A stretch of 64,000 nucleotides of DNA from Caballeronia hypogeia. GTDB taxonomy: Bacteria > Pseudomonadota > Gammaproteobacteria > Burkholderiales > Burkholderiaceae. A program made the position numbers and the translations under genes. Below are positions 23,277 to 32,869 of this stretch, piece by piece. Within the stretch, counting starts at the first letter, position 1. Every line of letters begins with the position of its first letter. The DNA is taken from NCBI RefSeq assembly GCF_001544875.2, contig NZ_FCOA02000001.1, positions 496,001-560,000 of the forward strand. The letters are read 5' to 3'. Under the pieces are notes generated by a model. It saw nothing but the letters and a program-made list of their open reading frames with translations. It searched no databases and was not told where the DNA came from.

Positions 23277-23899
23277 GTCGCCTTCTTCCATGCTGCCGCG
23301 AACACACCGGCGCTCATCAGCAGCGCGCCACCCGTGCGGTTCACCGCGCGTTGCACCGAAGGCTTGCGAATCGCCTTGCGCGCGCCGGATGCGAGCAGCG
23401 CGTACGCGAACGCGTTGGCCGCCGCGAGACCGACGAAGGTCGCTTCGAGAATCGCGATCTGCGACACGCTCGCCGCGTGCGGATCGACGAATTGCGGCAC
23501 GAACGCGACGAAGAAAATGATGCTCTTCGGGTTCAGGGTCGTGACGGCGTAGGCGTGCGCAAGAATGCGGCCGGTGCGCAGTTCGCCGGTGGGCTGCACC
23601 GCGTCCGTGTCGATCACGGGCGCGCGCCACAGTTTGATGCCCAGATAGACCAGATACGCCGCGCCGATCCACTTCACGACCATGAACAATTCGGCCGATG
23701 CCGCGAGCAACACGCCCAAGCCAAGCATCGACGCGGTCATTGCGGTGAGGTCGCCGAGCGCAACCCCGGCGGTTGTTACGAGCGCGTATTTGCGGCCATG
23801 GCCGAGCGCATACGACACGACGAGCAGCACCGTCGGACCGGGAATCGCGACGAGAATGGCCGACGCGATCGCGAACGGCAGCCACTGGGTGAGAGTCAT
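23273..23899 (-). CDS. LysE-family amino-acid/metabolite exporter
   Basis: 208 residues, the family norm, with about six hydrophobic helices. The LysE/RhtB marks are IPGPTVLLVVSYALGHGRK in the first loop and NPKSIIFFVAFVPQFV in helix 4. I start at MTLTQWLPFAIASAILV (ATG 23899). An inner-membrane exporter, substrate unknown; coupled to the downstream SnoaL-like gene. Confidence 0.9.
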   Translation of the reverse strand: MTLTQWLPFAIASAILVAIPGPTVLLVVSYALGHGRKYALVTTAGVALGDLTAMTASMLGLGVLLAASAELFMVVKWIGAAYLVYLGIKLWRAPVIDTDAVQPTGELRTGRILAHAYAVTTLNPKSIIFFVAFVPQFVDPHAASVSQIAILEATFVGLAAANAFAYALLASGARKAIRKPSVQRAVNRTGGALLMSAGVFAAAWKKAT

Positions 23900-24304
23900 G
23901 CTGGTTCTCCTGTTTCCTCTTGTTCGATGGATCGATTTATCCACGAACGCGCGAGCGTGGCAATAGGCCGTTCAGCCAGCTTGACGGCTGCGGCCGCTGT
24001 GTCGGGATCGTGATCTCCAGCGCACATGCGCCTAATGCACCGCACAAAAGCAGGCGGGAGGCAAATTGTCGCAGCACGTGCGGCCTTACGGCGGAATTTC
24101 ATTCCGCTCAGCACACAATTCGATGATTTTCGTTTAAAGCCCTTAAACCTTGTTTCCAGGAAAGGCCCTGCGACATTCTGACGTGTTGCGATCGCACACA
24201 ACATATGCTTGCAAGTTCGCCTCAGTCATCTAGCATGAGTTTTGCGGTCATCCGCTTTTAAATACATAGCTAAATTCAAAACGGTTTCGTTTGGAGGCTA
24301 TTAC
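23900..24304. other. Intergenic region between the LysE gene and an exported-protein gene
   Basis: About 400 bases with divergent promoters. The right half is A/T-rich, and GGAGG at 24293-24297 is the ribosome site of the next gene. No RNA or gene recognised. Confidence 0.4.
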
Positions 24305-24649
24305 ATGAAGAAACGCGCCAGTGTTCTTTTCGCGATGATGGGTTTGTTTGCCGTGGTATCTGAAGCACAAGCTCAGGACAGCGTTATTCAGCCTCAGCAG
24401 ACCTTTACTTTCCGGCCCAATTCGTATGGCTGCTTGTCCAAGGACAAGTTTGATTCGGCCGACCAGCACGCGAAAGCCGGCGAGCACCAGAAGATGCAGC
24501 AGTATTTCGAAGGCTATGAATGCATATCGACACCGGTCGAATCGCATTTTCGCGTATTGCGCGTAGTGGGGCATGACGTCGAATTCGTCAATGCTTCGAA
24601 CAGCGATACGCAAGGCATGTGGACCGCCGATCGCTTCATCGATCAATAA
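24305..24649 (+). CDS. Small exported protein of unknown function
   Basis: 114 residues. A clear Sec signal peptide (MKKRASVLFAMMGLFAVVSEAQAQD) with probable cleavage after AQA leaves a periplasmic protein of about 91 residues. Two cysteines (YGCLSKDKF and GYECISTP) could form a disulfide. The mature part resembles small beta-proteobacterial proteins that sense or tether something in the envelope, but I recognise no family. The start is fixed by GGAGG at 24293. Lower GC than its neighbours. Confidence 0.75.
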   Translation: MKKRASVLFAMMGLFAVVSEAQAQDSVIQPQQTFTFRPNSYGCLSKDKFDSADQHAKAGEHQKMQQYFEGYECISTPVESHFRVLRVVGHDVEFVNASNSDTQGMWTADRFIDQ

Positions 24650-24904
24650 TCCTTATTCGCGTTTTACCTGACACGGCATTCCGGCGCGATATTTTAATCG
24701 CGCCGGAAATTCGGGTCGCCCGAGAATAAATCGTGGTATAGAACCATCGTTGCATTCTATGCCGCCGCGCCCCAGGGTAACGGTGCGCGTCTGATCGTCT
24801 TCCAAATTCACATCGATTCGCCGCACAATGTCGGTTTCGCGCGAATGCTCGCGCCTCACCGACAATCCCGATGCGCCGTCCTCAAAGCCGGCGTCCTGAA
24901 CCGA

Positions 24905-25456
24905 ATGGCCCTCAAATCCACGATCTACAAGGCGGACCTCCAGATCGCCGACATGGATCGCCACTACTACGGCGATCATTCCCTGACCATCGCGCGGCAT
25001 CCATCCGAGACTGATGAACGGATGATGGTGCGCGTCGCCGCCTTCGGCCTGTTCGCCGACGAGCGCCTCGAATTCTGCAAGGGTCTCTCCGATACCGACG
25101 AGCCGGATCTCTGGCAAAAGGATCTCACCGGACAAATCCAGCTCTGGATCGAAGTCGGTCAACCCGACGAGCGACGCATCTCGAAGGCGAGCGGCCGTTC
25201 GGATCGTGTGATCGTCATCGCGTATGCCGGCAAGACGGCGGACATCTGGTGGCAGGGCGTGAAGGGAAAGGTCGAGCGTCTGCAGAACGTGACGGTCTGG
25301 TCGCTCGCGGACGGCGTCGCTGAAGCGCTCGGCAAGCTGGCCGAACGGACGATGCGCCTGCAACTGATGATGCAGGACGGCGATGCTTCGCTCGGCAGCG
25401 AAACCGTCGATGCGGTCGCGATTCGCTGGAACGTGCTCAAGGCCGGCCCGGCCTGA
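24905..25456 (+). CDS. yaeQ: YaeQ family protein
   Basis: 183 residues (E. coli YaeQ has 181). The start MALKSTIYKADLQIADMDRHYY (ATG 24905) matches the family; an upstream frame extension is not conserved. YaeQ has a PD-(D/E)XK-like fold; LWIEVGQPDERRISKASGRS contains the conserved E...D...K set. Its role is not settled (linked to RfaH-like elongation control in older work). Confidence 0.92.
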   Translation: MALKSTIYKADLQIADMDRHYYGDHSLTIARHPSETDERMMVRVAAFGLFADERLEFCKGLSDTDEPDLWQKDLTGQIQLWIEVGQPDERRISKASGRSDRVIVIAYAGKTADIWWQGVKGKVERLQNVTVWSLADGVAEALGKLAERTMRLQLMMQDGDASLGSETVDAVAIRWNVLKAGPA

Positions 25457-25458
25457 TT

Positions 25459-25866
25459 TCAGGCTTCAGGCGGTCCTTTGAGTTCGATCATGTTGCCCTC
25501 CGGATCGAACAGATAGAGCGACGGGCCGAAGCCCTCCGCGCCGTAGCGTCGCGCCTCTTCGCCGATGCGCGCGCCGTGCTGCTCGAGATGCGCGCGCAAT
25601 GCGCTGGCATCGAACGGCTCGACGCGCACGCACAGATGGTCCATGTTGCGGCCCGCGCCCGGCTGACCGCTTTCCGGGCGATCGATCTTCGCACCCACGG
25701 CGAGTAAATCGATCAGTGAGCTGCCGGCGCGCATCTGCACGAGCCCCAGATCGCGCTGCTCCTTTTCGACAGGGCAACCCAGCACGTTGCGATAGAAGCG
25801 CACCATGTTGTCGATATCGGCGCAACGGATCACGACATGGTCGATTTCGCGGATTTTGAAGTGCAT
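25459..25866 (-). CDS. VOC-family (glyoxalase/bleomycin-resistance-like) protein
   Basis: 135 residues in two beta-alpha-beta-beta-beta modules. The metal ligands of the fold are suggested by His in REIDHVVIRCADID, His in MDHLCVRVEPFD and Glu in FDPEGNMIELKGP. Substrate unknown. It is convergent with yaeQ (2 bases between stops), and is the last core gene before the island. Confidence 0.88.
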   Translation of the reverse strand: MHFKIREIDHVVIRCADIDNMVRFYRNVLGCPVEKEQRDLGLVQMRAGSSLIDLLAVGAKIDRPESGQPGAGRNMDHLCVRVEPFDASALRAHLEQHGARIGEEARRYGAEGFGPSLYLFDPEGNMIELKGPPEA

Positions 25867-25940
25867 GGTGTCGCTCTCGCGGTGGATCCGAGGAGCAGTT
25901 TAGCGCGGACGGAATGGGACTGGACTGGAGGTTGAAGACA

Positions 25941-25978
25941 AAAAACCCCGCAAGCCTGGCCGGGTGCGGGGTTCTTTG
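25941..25978 (-). terminator. Stranded terminator, probably the ancestral tRNA-Ala terminator
   Basis: Stem AACCCCGCA/TGCGGGGTT with a 12-base loop. On the minus strand it ends in a run of T, so it would serve a minus-strand transcript arriving from the right. The only such source before the island inserted would have been the tRNA-Ala whose 3' fragment lies directly beside it. Confidence 0.7.
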
Positions 25979-26008
25979 TTGAACTGCTTTGGAATGAATT
26001 CGTGGTGG

Positions 26009-26046
26009 GAGGAGGAGGATCGAACTCCCGACCTTCGCATTGCGAA
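26009..26046. repeat. Left attachment repeat (attL), tRNA-Ala 3' fragment
   Basis: 38 bases identical to 49518-49555. Outside this core the similarity continues to 25997, but with one base missing in the acceptor-stem part compared with the intact tRNA, so this copy could not supply a proper tRNA 3' end. Confidence 0.9.
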
Positions 26047-26139
26047 TGTAAAAACCACGCTATATAGCACCGGGCCGCTAGCCTAGCCGTCGATTATTTG
26101 CCACAATTTTGCCACACCCCTAATAGCAAGCACTGAGAT

Positions 26140-27270
26140 ATGCCGACCATACGAAAGCGCGGAAACTATCAATGGGAGGCGCAGGTGCGCCGGCGCGGTT
26201 ACCCAGCGCAAAGCAAGACTTTCAACACAAAGGTTGAGGCAGAAGCTTGGGCCAGCATGATCGAATCGGAAATGTCGCGCGGTGTGTGGCTGAGCCGCAG
26301 CGAGGCCGAAACCACGACTCTCTATGAAGCACTGAAACGCTACGAGGAGGAAATCTCGCGGTCGAAGAAGGGGGCTGCGCAGGAATTGTCTGTCCTGAAG
26401 ACCTGCAGAACAGCTGACCTAGCGAAGCGGCCGATGGCAACCATTCGCAGCGCGGACTTAGCCAAGCTCCGAGATGAATGGCTGAAGGACTATAAGCCTG
26501 CGACAGTCTTACGTCGCCTGGCAGTGCTGTCCCATGTCTTCAGCATCGCCCGCAAAGAATGGGGCATGGACAGCTTGTCGAATCCGGTCGAGTTGGTCCG
26601 CAAGCCACAGCCAAACAACGCCCGCACCCGGCGTATTTCAGTCAAGAACGCGCCCCTTAGTACGGGGGACGGAGAAGATTCCGAATCGCAGCGTGGCGCG
26701 CAAAATGGCGAGCTCGAACGTATAGCCAAGGCTAGTGGTTCGACGTTGCTCCCGTCCATCATCTGGCTGGCCGTCGAGACCGCGATGCGCCGGGGCGAAA
26801 TCGTGTCTTTACTGTGGGTCAACGTGGACCTAAATCGCCGCGTCGTGCATTTGCCATCGACAAAAAACGGAGACGCCCGTGACGTGCCACTGTCGTCGAG
26901 AGCCGTTGCGGTGCTCCAGGCGCTGAAAGCCGTTCGAGATCACGCTCAAAACGATTTAGGCGAAAATGGCGAGAACGACGCCGATCGGGTATTTAAGATC
27001 CGCAGCGACGCTGTTACTAGGGCGTTCGAGCGCGCCGTAGCGCGCGCCCGAAAGACCTACGTCGACGAAACTCTGGCGACTAAGATAAGACCAGATGGCA
27101 AATTTTTGACTGATCTTCGCTTTCACGACCTGCGGCACGAGGCGACGTCTCGACTGGCCTCGATCTTCCCCATGCATGAACTAACAAAGATAACGGGCCA
27201 CAAAGATCCACGCATGTTGATGCGTTACTACCATCCACGAGCCGAGGATCTCGCAAAGCGACTGTCATAA
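26140..27270 (+). CDS. int: Tyrosine-type site-specific integrase of the island
   Basis: 376 residues. N-terminal arm-binding/core-binding part (MPTIRKRGNYQWEAQVRRRG...), then the catalytic domain with Arg in MRRGEIVSLLW (about residue 212), His-x-x-Arg in HDLRHEATSRL (about 330), the second His in ITGHKDPRML and the nucleophile Tyr in MRYYHPRAE (about 363). All active-site residues are present. It starts 93 bases inside attL and reads into the island, as expected for the enzyme that integrated it at tRNA-Ala. The N-terminal YQWEAQVRRRGYPAQSKTF segment is typical of phage-like integrases. Confidence 0.95.
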   Translation: MPTIRKRGNYQWEAQVRRRGYPAQSKTFNTKVEAEAWASMIESEMSRGVWLSRSEAETTTLYEALKRYEEEISRSKKGAAQELSVLKTCRTADLAKRPMATIRSADLAKLRDEWLKDYKPATVLRRLAVLSHVFSIARKEWGMDSLSNPVELVRKPQPNNARTRRISVKNAPLSTGDGEDSESQRGAQNGELERIAKASGSTLLPSIIWLAVETAMRRGEIVSLLWVNVDLNRRVVHLPSTKNGDARDVPLSSRAVAVLQALKAVRDHAQNDLGENGENDADRVFKIRSDAVTRAFERAVARARKTYVDETLATKIRPDGKFLTDLRFHDLRHEATSRLASIFPMHELTKITGHKDPRMLMRYYHPRAEDLAKRLS

Positions 27271-27443
27271 TTACACGAGCTGTTTGTGCCGGGTTACATT
27301 GTCTGCGTGCCGCGACACACAGCGATTATTAGCTCCCTCGGCACATGCAGACACGGCGCGTGGACGGCGCAAATTTCTTCTGCAAAATTCAGTGTTATAG
27401 CAACGAACTACACGACTTCCCAGTTGTGGAGGTACATTTGCCC

Positions 27444-27674
27444 CTATTTTTTGCGTTTCCGCGCTTTGTAGCGCTGAGAATTTTTGGTTCCCGGCGGCTG
27501 TTCTTGCATCAGCATGCCCTCTTTAACCATCGGATATATGTAACCGGCCCGTATGGTGTTTTTATTCATGTCCAGGACGAGACAGATTTCGCCGAGACTG
27601 ACATATTTTTCCCTACAAATTTCCAGAATTCTTTCGCGCAAGGATTCTTGAGCTAATTTATTTCTTTCCACCAT
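27444..27674 (-). CDS. Small winged-helix-like DNA-binding protein downstream of res
   Basis: 76 residues from ATG 27674, which has GGAAGGA 8 bases upstream; longer starts are possible but lack a site. The pattern ERILEICREKYVSLGEICLV, then MNKNTIRAGYIYPMVKEGML and a basic tail KNSQRYKARKRKK looks like a small winged helix with a turn between helices 2 and 3 and a wing. It lies about 220 bases after the res stop, same strand. It could regulate the restriction operon or belong to it; that is inference. Confidence 0.55.
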   Translation of the reverse strand: MVERNKLAQESLRERILEICREKYVSLGEICLVLDMNKNTIRAGYIYPMVKEGMLMQEQPPGTKNSQRYKARKRKK

Positions 27675-27892
27675 CGTTTGAGTCCTTCCAAGATGCGTTT
27701 GTGCGACTTCTGAGGCCGCGAGCATTGTCAAAATTGCCGCGCCGGTGCAGCCTTTATCGTGACCTGCTGAGAGAGCTTTTCAATTTCTAGCTGCGTCGGC
27801 GAACCTTCACCGCAGCCGCGGCCTCTGGCTTGAGCGTACCTCGCGCCAGGATGCTCATACTCCCGGTGCGTTCGGCGGAGCGCATATGACCG

Positions 27893-30800
27893 TCACTCCT
27901 CAGAGGCTTGACACAAATTGGCAACCTCGTTTAACAGCCCCGTTACGTCCTTGAACTTGCCGTATCGCGCCGGGTTCTCCCCCACAGCTAGCGCTTGAAA
28001 ATGCGCCCGACCGCATTCAATTTTTGCGATTTCGCGGTCGCGCAGATCGTCGGCAAATAAGCTACTTTTGGTTTCGGCCACGAAATAAAGCTTGTCCCCA
28101 TCAGTTGTTGCTACCAGCACGGCCCAGTCCGGGTTGTAAGTACCCAACGGCGTTGGCACTTTGAACCACCCCGGCAACTTCGCGTAAACCTTAATCGCCG
28201 AATTCTTTTCAAGCTGATCAGCGAAGTCCTTCTCGACATCCGAGTCATAGACCACGTGCTCATAGATCGACTTGGTCGTGTTCATCAACATGTTTTTGAG
28301 GTAGCCGGTAAGTTCTTCCTGATCGAAAAGTTCCATCGCGTAAAAGTGTTCATTTCCCAGCTTTTGATACTTGACGCCATTGACCAGCGCTAACCGCTTG
28401 CAACGATTGATCGTCTCGCCAGCGATTTCAATAAATTGCTGTGGATTACGCTTGAAATCCATCAGCCGCCTGCTGCCAGTCAAAATACTGATGATCGTAC
28501 GACGAGTCAGCTGCGTGCGATCCTGCAAATCGGTAAGCAAGTCTGGAAGCTCGATGTGCGTCTCATCCAGGACAACTGTGGCTGCACCGGCCTTTTCCGT
28601 CGCCTCGACACCAGCCTTGCCGATGGCTATATCGGCCTTGCGCCATTGCAGGCGGGCCTTGGCAATTGATGGCGCTCCATTTAAAGCAGCGATGCATTCT
28701 GCGACGAGCTTAGCGTTGTCGAACTGAACCCGATACGTGGTCTGATGTTTGATCCGATCCCACAGTGCATTGAACTCAGCGCTGAGGTAGATTGCCTTGC
28801 GTATCGGCACCTGCTTACGCTCGTCAGCGTTCTTGATTTCCAAGCGTCCAGACACCTTGCGCAGAAGCTCGGCGATGAGTATACGTTGGGCCTCAAACTC
28901 AACGGGCAGCGCTAGTTCCCCGTCTTTCAATGCCGCTTTCAGCGAGTCTTGAACCTTGCCCCTAGCGTCGATGTAACCTGTGGCTCTAAGGTGTTCCCAT
29001 AGGACTTTGGACAACTCGACACCCAATGGCGCCATCCGGCCGTCGGCATCTGCAACTGCGAGAGCCGCGAAATGATGCACCTCCACGATGCCGAATCGAA
29101 TGCCAGTGTCTAGCTCAATTTCCTTCTGCAAGTTTTCTGCGAATTCTTCATAGTTCTCGGTGGCAATGACAGTAAGCGTATTGACCTCGAAACCACGCAC
29201 CCTCTCGCCCTGTTGGTTCACGCAAAGACGCAGGCCCCGGCCGAGGGTCTGGCGGCGCTCGCGTTCGGAGCCGATTTCGCGCAGGGTGCAGATCTGAAAC
29301 ACGTTGGGGTTGTCCCACCCTTCCTTCAGTGCCGAGTGGGAGAAAATGAACTTAAGCGGCGTGTCGAAACTCAGCAGCTTTTCCTTTTCCCTCATAATCA
29401 AATTGTATGCGCGCTCGGCGCTTTCGCGGCTGCTCGCATTGCTTTCACTGGTATCCGTCCAGTCACCTTTCTTGTCGATGGAAAAGTAACCGTTGTGCAC
29501 GTCTTCGGCAACGCCGTTCAAGTCGATCTCGCCGAACAGACTCTGGTAGGCAGGCAGTTTGGCCGCGCGACGGTACTCCTCTTCAAAGATGCGGGCGTAA
29601 TCGCCCTTCTTCGCGTTGCCCTCCGCGTCGTACTGACGGTACCTGTCCACCGCATCGATGAAGAACAATGACAAGACCTTGATGCCCAGCGGGCGCAGGC
29701 GCATTTCCTTGTCCAAGTGTTCCTTGATGGTCCGGCGGATCATTTCGCGCTGCACGGCCAATGCATCGACATCGCCATGAGCCTGACCCAAGGTCAAATA
29801 GACTTCGCCGCCGGGATAGCGCAGCTCGAGATATTCCTGGCCTTTTGCGGTGTTGATCTCGCCGACGCGAAAATTGGCGTAAATCGGGCGCTTGGCAGCC
29901 TGCGCGAGGTCGTCACCGTCATACATAGTGACCTCCTGCCGCCTTACTCCGCGCGCCGTAGCGACATCCAGCTCAACTTTGGCGCTGACCATGCCACGAC
30001 GGTTGGCCACCGAAACCAGACGGACGAAGGGCTTGTTGTATGCATCCTCCACAGTGGCGGATGCCACCTCAATCTGCTTAACCAGCTTACGCTCGTACGC
30101 GTCCACCGCATCGAGGCGGAACACCATGTGGTGTTTGTGCACATGGGTCGCAGAATAGCGCAGCGTGCACAGCGGGTTCATCTCATCGAGCGCGTTCTTG
30201 CCCGCCCCGGTCAGCCCACCGTCCACGCTCTGGGGTTCATCGACGATCACGACGGGTCGAGTCGCCTTGATCAGATCGATGGGCTTCTCGCCGCCGGTCT
30301 TTTCGCTGTCCTTGTAAAGGTTATTCACTTCCTTTTTGTTGATTGCGCCGATCGTGACCACCATGATCTGGATGTTTGAGCTAGTGGCGAAGTTGCGCAC
30401 TGGCCCTAGCTTCATGGAGTCGTAAAGGAAGTAGTCAAAGGGCACACCGGCGTAGAGCCCCTTGAAATGATCCTCAGTGATCTGCAAGGTCTTGTAGACG
30501 CCTTCCTTGATGGCCACCGATGGCACCACGATAACGAACTTGCTAAAGCCGTAGCGCTTGTTCAGCTCAAAGATGGTGCGCAGGTAAACGTACGTCTTCC
30601 CAGTGCCCGTTTCCATTTCAACGGTGAAGTCGCCTGAAGCAAGCGTGCTGGACGGCGGCAGGCCGCTGCGAAGCTGGATGTCTGCAAGATTCTTATGTAG
30701 TTCATCGTCCAGCAACGTCAACCGGTTGCCAACTCCCAAATCAGACTCGGCTACACCCAGTGTCAGCTGCTCTGGCTTGGTGCCTGGGAACATATCGTCG

Positions 30801-30931
30801 GCAACGGGTGGTGGCGTCTTCATCGTCACCGTGAATTCGGTGCGGCACAGCTCCTGGCCGCGGAACAGGTCGCAAACGGCCGCAATGGCCTGCGTTTGGT
30901 AGTCTAGATTGGGCTCGAAGTGCAGTTTCAT
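27893..30931 (-). CDS. Type III restriction enzyme, Res subunit (SF2 helicase plus nuclease)
   Basis: 1012 residues, the typical size of Res. Res needs Mod and ATP, translocates or diffuses between two unmethylated head-to-head sites and cuts nearby. Visible: Walker A METGTGKTYVYLRTIFELNK (about residue 112), motif II VVIVDEPQSVDGG (DEPQ, about 235), motif V/VI region FSHSALKEGWDNPNVFQI and RRQTLGRGLRLCVN. The C-terminal nuclease has the PD-(D/E)XK set: YNPDWAVL, then YFVAETKSS. All catalytic parts look intact. It begins 9 bases after mod and is the last gene of the coupled operon. Confidence 0.93.
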   Translation of the reverse strand: MKLHFEPNLDYQTQAIAAVCDLFRGQELCRTEFTVTMKTPPPVADDMFPGTKPEQLTLGVAESDLGVGNRLTLLDDELHKNLADIQLRSGLPPSSTLASGDFTVEMETGTGKTYVYLRTIFELNKRYGFSKFVIVVPSVAIKEGVYKTLQITEDHFKGLYAGVPFDYFLYDSMKLGPVRNFATSSNIQIMVVTIGAINKKEVNNLYKDSEKTGGEKPIDLIKATRPVVIVDEPQSVDGGLTGAGKNALDEMNPLCTLRYSATHVHKHHMVFRLDAVDAYERKLVKQIEVASATVEDAYNKPFVRLVSVANRRGMVSAKVELDVATARGVRRQEVTMYDGDDLAQAAKRPIYANFRVGEINTAKGQEYLELRYPGGEVYLTLGQAHGDVDALAVQREMIRRTIKEHLDKEMRLRPLGIKVLSLFFIDAVDRYRQYDAEGNAKKGDYARIFEEEYRRAAKLPAYQSLFGEIDLNGVAEDVHNGYFSIDKKGDWTDTSESNASSRESAERAYNLIMREKEKLLSFDTPLKFIFSHSALKEGWDNPNVFQICTLREIGSERERRQTLGRGLRLCVNQQGERVRGFEVNTLTVIATENYEEFAENLQKEIELDTGIRFGIVEVHHFAALAVADADGRMAPLGVELSKVLWEHLRATGYIDARGKVQDSLKAALKDGELALPVEFEAQRILIAELLRKVSGRLEIKNADERKQVPIRKAIYLSAEFNALWDRIKHQTTYRVQFDNAKLVAECIAALNGAPSIAKARLQWRKADIAIGKAGVEATEKAGAATVVLDETHIELPDLLTDLQDRTQLTRRTIISILTGSRRLMDFKRNPQQFIEIAGETINRCKRLALVNGVKYQKLGNEHFYAMELFDQEELTGYLKNMLMNTTKSIYEHVVYDSDVEKDFADQLEKNSAIKVYAKLPGWFKVPTPLGTYNPDWAVLVATTDGDKLYFVAETKSSLFADDLRDREIAKIECGRAHFQALAVGENPARYGKFKDVTGLLNEVANLCQASEE

Positions 30932-30940
30932 CGTTCGCGC

Positions 30941-32869
30941 TCACAAACTGCGTACATTCTGGATTCCATGCTGCTCCAGAATGGCGGCGAGATTAGTCTT
31001 GGTTACATCGTCCGCGAAGGCGCTATCACGGAAAACGCAAGTGGTATCGACAGCAGGCGCGAGTTCCTTGTGCCAGGCGACGATGCCCAGCGCCAACGGC
31101 TCCGCATCGTCGAGAGTGATCGTCGACGCGAGACAGGCCATCAACACGCCGCTTCCAATCGAATGCACTTCCTTACCGTTTATCGTGCGTTGCTCAATCG
31201 GCACGCACAAATCCAAACCTAGCTTAAGCAGCAGTTCGTAGAGGATGTCCGATTCGGTGCGTCCTTCGACGAGATGGTCCTGATGGGCAAAAAGAGTCTC
31301 CTCCAGATCGACGGGGTCGGGATTCCAAGCGCGGATATTCGAGTTGTCGAGTTTAAATACGCGAAATCCAATGTCGCCCGAGAACGTCGGGTTGTCAGCC
31401 TTGACCTTGGAACCAGCGCGACGCAATCGCTCCTTGGTCAGCTCGGCGATGGTGCGCGGCTTGCCCAGCCGGTCACAAAAGTCTGCCGCGGTCTTCTGTT
31501 CCCTGTTTGCAGGATCAAGGCGTTCCGGGAGTTGAACTGTTATATAGCGCCGGCGGCCATTATCGGCGGCGTTTTGAGACACGACTGCATGCGCGGATGT
31601 CCCTGACCCAGCAAAGAAATCCAACACGATATCCTCGCCTTCGGAGCCTTGTTCTATCAGGCCCTCTATCAGCCTCACTGGCTTTGGAAAATTGAAGATA
31701 CGCGTGTCGAAGAGCGCGTCGATGTCGGCAGTGCCATCGCGAGTGAAAATGCCATCGCCAACGATCGTCGAGTATCCCGTGAAGTCGGAATCCAGTTCGG
31801 AAAGGAATGCTTTACGACGAGGACGTCCATCCGCCGATGCGGGCCAGAGAATCCTGCCTTCGGATATCAGACGTTGCATCGTCTTCGGTTCATAGCGCCA
31901 TCCCATTCCCGGACAACCATAGTTGATCCCAGTTTCAGGATCTATGAGGTCGTAATGGAGATTCGGCCGGCGATCAGCTGTTGCAATGCCAACCATGTTG
32001 GCGCTGGTCCAATCACCCCGAGGATCGCCGTCTTGATTTGAATATTGACTGCGATCGCGAGCGGCTCCCCTGATCGAGCTGCCGTAACAGACGATGTATT
32101 CGTGGTCTACGGATGCTCCCGTCACGGTACGGTTGTCCTTGTTCTGCCTGCTCTTCCACACAAAGCAGGCAAGAAAATTCTCCTCGCCGAAAATATCATC
32201 CGCAACAAGCCGAAGGCGCGGGAGTTCGCCATCGTCAATGCTGATGAAAATCGCACCGTCGCGCCGAAGCAGGTTACGCGCCAACTTCAGCCGGGCGTAC
32301 ATCATGTTCAGCCAGTCAGTATGGAACCGCCCGCTGGCCTCGGTGTTGCTGCTGATCTTCTGTCCGCTCTCGACCTGCCCGGTCAGTTCCAGATAGTTTC
32401 TGAGGTTATCTTGAAACTTGTCCGGGTAAACGAAGTCCGCGCCCGTGTTGTAAGGCGGGTCGATGTAGATTAGTTTGACCTTGCCTGCATAGCTCTTCTG
32501 CAGTAGCTTGAGAACCTCAAGGTTGTCCCCCTCGATCAGCAGGTTCCGGGTGGTGTCCCAGTTCACGCTTTCGTCGGGCTTCGGAAGCAGCGTGCCGGTC
32601 GAGGGTGCAAGCGCCAATTGCCGCGCTCGCCGCTTTCCATGCCAGTTGAGACCATATTTCTCTTCGGCGTCGGTAACGGACTTGTCACCCACCAGCGTCT
32701 TGAGCACATCCACATTCACCGCAACACCGTTCGTGCCTTCGGTAAGGAGTTCGGGGAACAGAGCCCTAAGCTGTTCAATGTTTCCTGCCACAAGGTCCGC
32801 GGACTGAGCCGCCGGGCTGCTCGCTTCCAGTTTTTGCATCTGCATTTCTGTCATGTCAGTCATCTTCAA
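30941..32869 (-). CDS. Type III DNA adenine methyltransferase, Mod subunit
   Basis: 642 residues. Mod recognises the target and methylates adenine on one strand, and is needed by Res for cutting. The beta-class order is seen: catalytic motif IV IYIDPPYNTGADF (about residue 129), then the variable target-recognition region (about 230-400), then motif I VLDFFAGSGTSAHAV (about 430). The N-terminal 90 residues carry the LLTEGTNGVAVNVDVLKTLV and KYGLNWHGKRRAR segments usual in Mod. The ATG overlaps the DUF4391 stop by four bases. The recognition sequence cannot be deduced. No homopolymer or tandem repeat was seen inside, so it does not look phase-variable. Confidence 0.94.
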   Translation of the reverse strand: MKMTDMTEMQMQKLEASSPAAQSADLVAGNIEQLRALFPELLTEGTNGVAVNVDVLKTLVGDKSVTDAEEKYGLNWHGKRRARQLALAPSTGTLLPKPDESVNWDTTRNLLIEGDNLEVLKLLQKSYAGKVKLIYIDPPYNTGADFVYPDKFQDNLRNYLELTGQVESGQKISSNTEASGRFHTDWLNMMYARLKLARNLLRRDGAIFISIDDGELPRLRLVADDIFGEENFLACFVWKSRQNKDNRTVTGASVDHEYIVCYGSSIRGAARDRSQYSNQDGDPRGDWTSANMVGIATADRRPNLHYDLIDPETGINYGCPGMGWRYEPKTMQRLISEGRILWPASADGRPRRKAFLSELDSDFTGYSTIVGDGIFTRDGTADIDALFDTRIFNFPKPVRLIEGLIEQGSEGEDIVLDFFAGSGTSAHAVVSQNAADNGRRRYITVQLPERLDPANREQKTAADFCDRLGKPRTIAELTKERLRRAGSKVKADNPTFSGDIGFRVFKLDNSNIRAWNPDPVDLEETLFAHQDHLVEGRTESDILYELLLKLGLDLCVPIEQRTINGKEVHSIGSGVLMACLASTITLDDAEPLALGIVAWHKELAPAVDTTCVFRDSAFADDVTKTNLAAILEQHGIQNVRSL

